A stretch of 64,000 nt of DNA, taken from the NCBI GenBank assembly GCA_002914805.1, contig JXTB01000090.1, positions 848,840 through 912,839 of the forward strand, written 5' to 3'. The notes below the pieces were generated by a model that searched no databases, was not told the DNA's origin, and saw only the letters and a program-made list of their open reading frames with translations. The position numbers and the translations under genes are program-made. Positions within the stretch are counted from its first letter, which is position 1, and every line of letters begins with the position of its first letter. The DNA is from Parasponia andersonii (taxonomy: Eukaryota > Streptophyta > Magnoliopsida > Rosales > Cannabaceae). Shown here piece after piece: positions 56,272-64,000 of this stretch.

Positions 56272-58551
56272 TGTCACACCCCATACTCGAGGATGTGCAC
56301 CATATACCCATAAGGCAAAGCCTCATATGTATGCAAGATATCTTTCTATAAACCAATATAATTAAGAATATTTAGTCTCTAATAAATATCAATGTATAAC
56401 ATAAAATCAAACAATTCTTATAAAGTCTCCAAATATTCGAAAAAAACACCATATAGAAGAAACTATAATCCAATAAATTTAAAATGATCAACCTTTTGAG
56501 TCTTTACATTTTCTCAATCAAGATGAAGAAATTCTTCCTTTTGAATAATGTACCTCAATTACACTAAATAAGTTCCCTTTGTGAGTCTGTTAACTAATAA
56601 TCTTTAAAACCTGGGAGAAAAAAATAAAAGGGTGAGCTAGAAGCCCAGTAAGTAACCAATAACCTAAACTAGCTAGATCAAGTAGATATCTTTTGAAAAG
56701 GTTAAATGATATATTTCAAAACAAAATAAATTTCAAAATGTAATAATTTTCAAGATAATCAAATGAGATTATTTGGAAAGTCACTTTAATTCAAACATGA
56801 AGTAGAATTTCAAAATCTGTCAATTCATTCTTATTCGATAATCAGTAATACTTTCAAATCACTTATCAACAGTTATTGGGGACTATAACCACATTTAACC
56901 TCTGTGACTAGATCCACATTTATTACACTTAACCTCTGTAACCAGGTCCACATTTACTATATTCGACCCCTGTAGCTGGGTCCATATTTTTTATATTTAA
57001 CCCCTGTAATTAGGTCCACATTAAGTATACGCTGTCTACATATAATCCATATGGAATGGGTCCACATTGCATAGTCACTACAAAGAGTTTCAAAACATAT
57101 TTATATATAGTAATAGTTCAAAAATAATTTCACTTTTCTTATTATATCATTGTAATTATTTCTAAATAGTTTTCATGTAACAATGTTTATTAACAATGTC
57201 GTATACTTGGTCCATATTTTTATGCAAAACAATTATTAGATAGAATCAAAATACTTTTTAAACAAAGCGATTGTTTCAATAAAATAATTTTCTTTCAATA
57301 AATAACTTATTTACAAAAAGTATATTTTCACTTAAAATCATATTTTTAATAAAATACTCTATAAACATAAGTTTATTAGAAACAATAAAGTATTTAATTT
57401 TTTTATAAAAAATTAATAAAAAAGACCGAAGATTACTTACTTTGTTTGCTTTACCTAATTAACACAAATAATCGACAAATTCTTTCAAGCACCTATTATC
57501 ATATAAACTCTACATAAGAACCACAATAGTAAAATCATACTCTAATTATACCAATAATAATGACTACTTGTTGTCTATACATCTATTGTGATCAACTCTA
57601 TAGTTTCTCCAATAATGTTAATTTCGCATGATTTACAACTATTATGACATATCTCTAAAAATCACCAAAATTAGGGGACAAGTTCTACCAATGATGGGGA
57701 TCCTAATTGCACCAATAATGTGATTATATGGTCCATAGGTAAGTCTTATAAAGTCCTAAATGTCGCTGCCATATTTTGCTAAAAGTACTTAAAGTTTCAG
57801 ATTTTTTTTTTTCAAATTCATAGTACTCACTTTAATTGGCTATAAAATCTCTGGTTATAAGTTCGTTTTTGATAAATTATATACTGTTGGAAAGGTAATT
57901 CAATAGACTTTCCATCCATTCAAATATAATGCAATCAGACTAGAAAAGTTAGTCAAAATCTCTACTGCATTTTTATATCTTTGTCTAAAACTCAAAAATT
58001 CATAACTTTCTATTACCAACCAAATCACTCAAAATTTGCCTTGTTTAAATCCTAATATGAATAGGCTTCATCTTCTATCTGATACTTCCTCATATTATAT
58101 AAATAATTTATGAGCAATTCAAAACCCTAATCCTAGATATTCAATCTCAATCCCGAAAATCAAACTAAAATATAAAATTTAATTGGTTAAGAGTTTATTA
58201 TTTAGGAGCGAGTTTTAATAATCCATGACAATAGTCTCTTAATGTTCTTCTTCTTCTTAAATATGCATAGCATTCTCTCTCTATCTCTATTTTTTTCCTC
58301 TTTCTATAGAGCATACGTATAAACTGAGCAAATTATTAGACTTTTTAGAGTTTCTTCGAGTGATAATTATCTAATTACTAAAATAACCCTTAATAACCAC
58401 TACTAACTAACTAAAATAACTCTTAATAACCACTACTAACTAAGGGCTATATAGTCTTTTCTTTTATCTATTAAATTATTTATATAATATAATTAAATTA
58501 TATATATATATATATATATATAGTTGCTCTTTTTTATTTACGGTTGTCACA
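56272..58551 (-). repeat. 5' LTR of the intronic element (2280 bp)
   Basis: It starts TGTCACACCCCATACTCG and ends CGGTTGTCACA. It is the more complete of the two LTRs. The extra 224 bp contain a doubled TAACCACTACTAACTAA motif (about 58395-58443) and an (AT)n run at 58498-58522. Confidence 0.9.
56890..57066. repeat. Minisatellite of about 36 bp in the LTR (right copy)
   Basis: Partner of 51970-52148, with the same number of units and scattered substitutions. Confidence 0.85.
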
Positions 58552-60098
58552 TAACATTCCTCCATAGTGCTTATAAGTATGCTATATACATACAAATAAC
58601 ACACTCGAAGAAGAAGGGGAAGCCATCGAAACCATGACCAAGAATAATATTTACGAGAAAACAACAAAATTTGATGGCAATGCTAAGTTAAAAGGTTTAG
58701 CCTGTACTTGCGCTAAAGCTAATTCTACTTATTACATATTATTTCATAGAGAACGACAAATATTAATAGATTATCACTTAATATTAACATCTATGAAATA
58801 ATATTACTGGCTAATTAATCACCATTTATTTGAAATCATTATTGATAAAAACAAATAGTCAAAACTAATTATTTTTCACTTAATTCTAATTATTACATAC
58901 TATTTGATACTAATTAGTTACCATTTAATTAAAATTCTTAGTTCTTTTCGAAAGCTAATTAATACTGGCAATTATTTAATACACTACTGACCATAACTTA
59001 CTACAAATAAGTAGTTAATATTCAATTTAAACTGTTTTTCATTATCAATTACCATTTAATACCAGACTTAATTAGTACTAATAAGTAGGTACCATTTAAT
59101 TTAAAATGTTATTCATTATCATCTACTTTTTTAGTGATCCTAACCATTAAGATGGTGCAAGTTCGTATTTTCTTTTTATTTTATTTTATTTTTACTTTTT
59201 CGGGTTTAACATTTTATAATGCCGAATGTCTATATATAGTGCAATAAAATGATGAACACTTTTTTGTTTTTCTTAAAGACAGTATTATTACATTTTAAGT
59301 ATGTTTTCCTAAATAAACTATAACACATATACACACACGTCACCAAATACCCAAGTACCGAACCGATGTGCACATTATATGTGCACATATAATACTTGTT
59401 ACCTAGCGTATTTATCTATTAGATGCACACGTGGCATTGGATACGAAGTGTGTGCACTTTTGCACATCAAAATGAGCTACATAGAACAACAAAATAAACT
59501 CAGATATAAAGATAATAATAAACCATCGAAATAGAGTACATAAAGCAACGCGGCCAAATAGAGTAATAGAACCAACATCTAAATCATGAACCAACCATAT
59601 AAACATGCATAAACTAATATCCAATCTGGATTTCATAAGCTAAATAAAAAGTAGAACGAAACGGCCAAGACCCAAACAGAAAAAAACCAAACCAACAGAG
59701 AGAGAGAGAGAGACCCGCGGTTAAGAAATGCCAGAACAGAAAAATGGTCGAGACTAGAGAGAAAGAGAGAGGTTTCAGTGAGAAAAAGAGAGAAATGGTC
59801 AACTTTGGGATTTTAAGTAGAGAAAGCCTATATCAGTGCGTCCAACTCGTCTACATAGGTCCTAGAATGATCTTGAAATACTAAATTGGCAACATTTTGC
59901 CTAATTAAGAGTATTTTACCGTAAAAACCCTATGATGATGTGTGATCTTAAATATTTTGCAGTTCATTATTGGCACTAAAACCTTTGGCGATATATGGTC
60001 AACACTGTGTCAAAACAGAATGAAAAATAGGTGCCATCTTTACGTATGCTTTGAGCATTGGAGTAGCTCCCGAAACTGGGGATTTTTATTACACATAT

Positions 60099-62020
60099 TG
60101 TCACGACCCAAAATCCGGGCCAGTGGCAGAAAAGAAATTTCATAAGTAAAAATTCATAATTTATTTTAGAAAATAATAAAAAAACGACAACTAGTTTACA
60201 AAAATAGTTCAAATTTTTAAATTCCCACAGTCACCACTAGACATAAACTGTTAATAATAGAAATAAAATATTAATATGCATCACATCGTCATCACCAGTG
60301 GGCATTATAGATAATACAGACTAAATCTAAAGTATGAGTCTTAAATATTATTACAAATCCAAGATAAGTATCAAAGTAATTACTAACCACAAATTAGGGT
60401 AAACTTCTTCTTGGATTACTCCGCCCCAGAGTTGCTCAAATCCTATTGTAAACCACCTGAGAAGGGAAAGAAAGGGGGTAAGCATTCATATGGTCAGTAG
60501 GAATTTCAATTACTCTTTTTGATATGAATACAACTTTTCAAACCTGCATAGTTAATACCTTTCCAAAATCCATTTATAAAATAAGTTTGCAAAATAATCA
60601 AAATCATAAGTAATCATGTTCATTATTATACATATCATAAAGCAACTAAATATAAGTCTATACATGAACTCTCATCCTTCCATCACGGTCCTGTAATACC
60701 TCTGTAATAGAGGTACCCAGCATCCTGACACTACCTAGAGGTGTGTCAGCAAATCCTACGCAGGGGCTTAGGTCTCTTACCTAGCGCTGCAGCAACTCGC
60801 CAGTGATCTAAATACTATGATACTAAAATAGAGCTCAAGTACGTGATCCTATGGTAGGTACAATATGTCATAGAGTATATAATAACCATGCATCAAGTAT
60901 TTTAAAGAATCATGCTTTAATACTCATTTGGTATTATTCTGGGATTTACAGAAAATCGGGCAGCATAACGGCTGTATTTTCCCAAAACTAAAATTTTAAA
61001 CCTGCATGAAAATCATAACAACCAATCCCAGAACAATCCAATATATCTCAACAGTTCACAAATTTATCCAACATCCAATCAAATCATTGAATTCTATGAA
61101 AATCGATATTTTCAAAAAATAGGTCATAATGCATATTTTAAATCAAAATAAGTATAAAACTTGGTAATTGAACCCCCTACCTCACTAGAATAGTGATATC
61201 ACACTAATGGGTCCTCAAGGTGCCGTTAAACGATCACTCGGAGGGTTAGGAACCAATTCCAGACCCTCGATCGCTTACTTGTGAAAAATCAACTCCTCAA
61301 CGAAGTTTCGAATCGACAGATAAACCACTTTACCAAACTCCTAGCACCCAAAATAGCTAGATTAGACATATGATTCGACCAGTTCGGGTACGGACAGACA
61401 CCAGACTGGTGTCACGCAAAACGAGACAAAATCTAAACCGTTAGATATGATTTTTTGTGCCAATCACTAAAGATAGTCAATATATATATATATATATTTC
61501 AAACTTCACCATTTTCCGAGTATATTCTAAAAATGACAACAAAAACGAAATCTAACAGTTGGATCAAAAGTTGAACCTGAGCTCAAAAATACACAAAAAT
61601 GACAACTTTTAATCCAAGTAAAATGGAATCGTGATATATATACCTGGAGAAAGCCCACGATGAGAGGATTCGATTGCTACCAGTTTCGCAGCTTTTCGTC
61701 TCCGAAATTCGCACCGGCGAGCGATGGCAGCAGCAGAGCTTCGTCCCCTCCCCCGGCAACGCGGCGGTCCAGCACCTCGGAGCTCCGGCTGTCAGCTCGG
61801 CTGGGCGGCATGCTCATCTGGGTGCGGCAGCGGGCACGACGGAGGAGGAGGGTGAACGGGTGGAAGAGAGAGAGGATCGGCGGAGGTGAGAGAGAAAACG
61901 AGAGAAAGAGAGCAGAGAGAGTGAGATCGGGTGAGATAGACAGTGAGTGAAAAAAAGATCTTTTTTTTTTAAAATTTGGTCAAAAGACCCTTTTGCCCTC
62001 TTAAAAAGTAAGATTTTACA
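60099..62020. mobile_element. Solo LTR (1922 bp), TSD CATAT, in the ankyrin intron
   Basis: It starts TGTCACGACCCAAAATCCGG and ends AAGTAAGATTTTACA. It is flanked by the perfect duplication CATAT at 60094-60098 and 62021-62025. It is the best-kept member of the family that includes 39905-44334 and probably 46055-48703 and 15800-17470. Its right part has a GC-rich, GA-rich block (61650-61930). No coding sequence is attached. Confidence 0.92.
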
Positions 62021-62092
62021 CATATTCTTACGTGTGTTACCATAACACATCAACATATGATTCCTTAATTTCCCGATGGCTGAAAAGGAACT

Positions 62093-63715
62093 TGTTGGGA
62101 AAAAGCTTCTTTCTTGTAGTGTTGGTTCATCTTACTTGCAAGAAATTGTCAACAATCTTGTTAATAAGAAAGAATAATTACAATCTCAGTTTCTATCTAC
62201 CTAAAATCTCCAAAGGTCCAAAATTACACTTTCTAATTTTCTACTAATCTAAAAGCCCTAAGAATTTATAATTACACTCTTAGCTTTCCTCAAAAAAACC
62301 CCAAAAGTCCATCCACCAAGTTGCATTGTTGCACTCACTCTCTCTCTCTCTCTCTAACTCATATAACAAATCATTGAAAACAAAGGTTATTTATAGAATA
62401 GAGACAACTAGAATCCTAGTCCTATTAGATTCCAGCCTTCTCGGTAAGATTATGGAGTCCTAATCAAATAAATCAAATCTCATATTATTTGATTAGAGTC
62501 CCAATCAATCTAAATTCTCCTCCTAAGTCAAACTAGTATGAAATTTAGTTGCGTTTTCAACAACTACATAACATTTCAAGAGCAGAAAATAAAGAATAAT
62601 AAAATAGAACAAAATAAAAACAGCTACACAACGATCTCCAATTTGAATATTGAATTCAATTCCTTAATTCTTTACTTCCTCTAACTGGCATGAACTATTC
62701 TCTTATACTCTTGGATAATTGATTTTCACATCATTTATCCAAGACTATTTTTGCTTTGAAAACTTGCCACTTGATAGCTTCCTCATGAATTGGAAATCCC
62801 CCAAGGAATCTTTAAGTTGTGGCCAGTAGTACCACCCATTCTTGAATTTTCCTTGCAGGCCAAGCCTCTTTATCTTTTATTAATCGAAATATCGTGTACA
62901 AGCTATTACACTCTCCATGACTTTCATATACAGAATTATACGATATATAGAATTACTTATGTGAGTAGACTCAAATATAGAGATATCAAGCTCCCTCAAG
63001 GCTATAAAATCCTATTTCAAGTCTTTGATGTGCTTTTAGTTTATTGTCATTCGATCTCTACACTTTTACCAAATCAAGATAGATAGTCCCAACTCATCCA
63101 ATCACAAAGTTTCTCATGAAATTCATGTCACCACTAATTTTTCTGAATTGTGTAAATTAATACCACCATGGACTTATATGAAAGAGGCAGCTTGAATAAA
63201 AGGTCTCTAATTGATTCTTCTCACTTTTTCTTCTTTTTTCTTTTTTGAACTTAGCAGCAAAACCTTTGGACATTTGTAGTTTCTAGAAGCCAATTACACC
63301 CTAAGTTATCTATTCCCGTCTTTGATTTTTTTATTCCGTTTTTTATCTTCTTCTTCTTTGGTTGAAAACTTGAAATCATTAGTCTCAACCAAATTTGTCT
63401 CTAATATCACTTGTTGCCAAACCAATGTGGCGAAGAACATAGTCTTGATATAAATTCTAGGTGATCTAAGCATACATATACAAGAACATGCTCAAGTATT
63501 TAATATAGTTCAACCTAATTGCGCGCTTACGCCTATTGGAAGATGGCAAACAATCTTTTGACTAAGAAACGGACAATTATACCTTAATATTCATCCATTT
63601 GAAAGCCCCAAAAGCCCACAATTACATACATTTTAGTTTTCACTAACGTAAACACTCTTAAAGCCGAAAGTCCATCATCAAATTTTCATTATCTAAAACT
63701 TCTAAGAGTCTTAAC
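62093..63715 (-). mobile_element. Degenerate LTR element remnant before exon 2
   Basis: A segment 62093-62562 has LTR-like ends (TGTTGGGAAA and TTTTCAACA). A second LTR-like edge (TGTTGCCAAACC) begins at 63412, next to a degenerate primer-site motif (minus strand AGTGATATTAGAGAC, about 63410-63396). Parts of the two pieces resemble each other (CAATCTT..TAATAAGAAA against CAATCTTTTGACTAAGAAAC). No target duplication was found. A (TC)n run lies at 62337-62355. Tentative. Confidence 0.38.
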
Positions 63716-63740
63716 ATGAAATATATATCTTTTGTAACAG

Positions 63741-63890
63741 ATTTGGCATTTCAAATAATTTGTTTGTATGAAGATCTTGTTAATAAAGTCAACACAAAGG
63801 GAGATACCCCACTCAGAATTTTAGCACATAAGCCTTCTGCTTTCAGAAGTAGTAGCAAGCTTGGACGATGGGACCGAATCATCTACAAAT
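63741..63890 (+). CDS. Ankyrin-repeat protein (ACD6/ITN1-like), exon 2
   Basis: A 150-bp exon between acceptor TTTGTAACAG and donor GTAAGT (63891). It reads, after the shared Asp, LAFQIICLYEDLVNKVNTKG, then DTPLRILAHKPSAFRSSSKL and GRWDRIIYK. This is the well-conserved segment of ACD6/ITN1-like proteins that follows the ILHCAI ankyrin of exon 1 (family pattern: DLAF.II..Y..LVN.VN..G.TPL..LA.KPSAF.SGS.LG.W...IY.C). Both ends are phase 1. Arg in TPLRIL replaces the usual His of TPLH. The rest of the gene lies beyond 64000. Confidence 0.88.
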
Positions 63891-64000
63891 GTAAGTAAAT
63901 ATTTTCGAACAAAAGTTTCACATTTGGAATTATCACTGATTAATACTTATTATTTTTTTTCTATTTCGGAATTTAATGGTATCCATTAAATCTTTATTCA

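Larger units (their letters stand above)
51335..58551 (-). mobile_element. LTR retrotransposon without recognisable coding capacity (LARD-like), TSD TAACA
   Basis: Two related LTRs (51335-53412 and 56272-58551) lie in the same orientation. The perfect 5-bp duplication TAACA flanks the element at 51330-51334 and 58552-58556. A primer-binding site next to the right LTR and a purine tract next to the left one set the minus orientation. The 2.86-kb interior (53413-56271) is AT-rich with no frame matching gag or pol. It is therefore a large non-autonomous derivative, or a very decayed copy, probably of a gypsy element of the Del/Tekay type by its TGTCACACCCC edge. Confidence 0.92.
50809..63740 (+). 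other. 12.9-kb intron of the ankyrin gene, filled with LTR elements
   Basis: It is bounded by GTAAGT (50809) and TTTGTAACAG (63731-63740). The splice keeps phase 1 and the family-typical protein sequence. It contains an LTR retrotransposon (51335-58551), a solo LTR (60099-62020) and further LTR remnants (62093-63715), so most of its length is transposon. The free parts at about 50815-51330 and 58557-60094 hold nothing coding. Confidence 0.8.

Noticed and set aside
61660..62056. Frames of 71-96 codons, arginine- and serine-rich
   Set aside because: Part of the GA-repeat and GC-rich end of the solo LTR 60099-62020, with no family resemblance.
48811..62121. A giant CACTA element from CACTACAAGAAG (48811) to TTTCTTGTAGTG (62121)
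   Set aside because: The 3-bp flanks (TAA and TTG) differ, the interior is a host gene with LTR insertions, and no transposase is present. The ends are probably unrelated.

Overview
This is AT-rich nuclear DNA from a flowering plant, most likely a eudicot. Evidence: plant-type Ty1/copia, Ty3/gypsy and L1-like retrotransposons, a CACTA (En/Spm) transposon with plant TNP2, DUF4216 and Ptta domains, hAT-type and Mutator-type MITEs, an intronless plant F-box/kelch gene, and an ACD6/ITN1-like ankyrin gene with GT-AG introns. The species cannot be named from the sequence. No rRNA, tRNA, CRISPR or bacterial-type operon was seen. Only two host genes are supported; most of the rest is transposon sequence, much of it bounded here by target-site duplications (TSDs).

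Layout. 1-2848: 5' part of a minus-strand copia element (LTR 2396-2848) whose gag-pol is broken by a nonsense codon and a 19-bp duplication. 3197-3569 and 4297-4834: two hAT-like MITEs. 5154-14349: a complete but decayed CACTA element flanked by CAT, with a deleted TNP2 transposase, a Ptta protein, a defective Ulp1-like protease segment and an apparently captured antisense host exon. 14353-20312: mostly unassigned, with LTR-like and LINE remnants. 20313-22155: a solo LTR (TSD CATAG). 23265-24365: a roughly 1.1-kb foldback element. 25211-26811: the F-box/kelch gene and its G-box-rich promoter, a GC-rich island. 27090-27770: a MITE carrying a second MITE (TSD TTTATTAAA). 29180-30045: a LINE 3' end. 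32580-45862: a four-layer nest, in which a LINE is split by a gypsy element (34954-45059), which is split by a solo LTR (39905-44334), which is split by another solo-LTR-like insertion (41294-43519). 50304-63890: the first two coding exons of an ankyrin-repeat gene separated by a 12.9-kb intron. That intron holds an LTR retrotransposon with no recognisable coding capacity (51335-58551, TSD TAACA), a solo LTR (60099-62020, TSD CATAT) and further LTR debris.

The two host genes are not obviously linked in function. The first encodes a probable substrate-recruiting subunit of an SCF ubiquitin ligase. The second encodes the N-terminal ankyrin part of a probable membrane protein of the ACD6/ITN1 type and continues past the right edge. 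Four isolated single N bases (10650, 25158, 32327, 53398) look like contig joins of unknown true size. One sits between two identical 626-bp copies, and another sits where one LTR lacks 224 bp that its partner LTR has.
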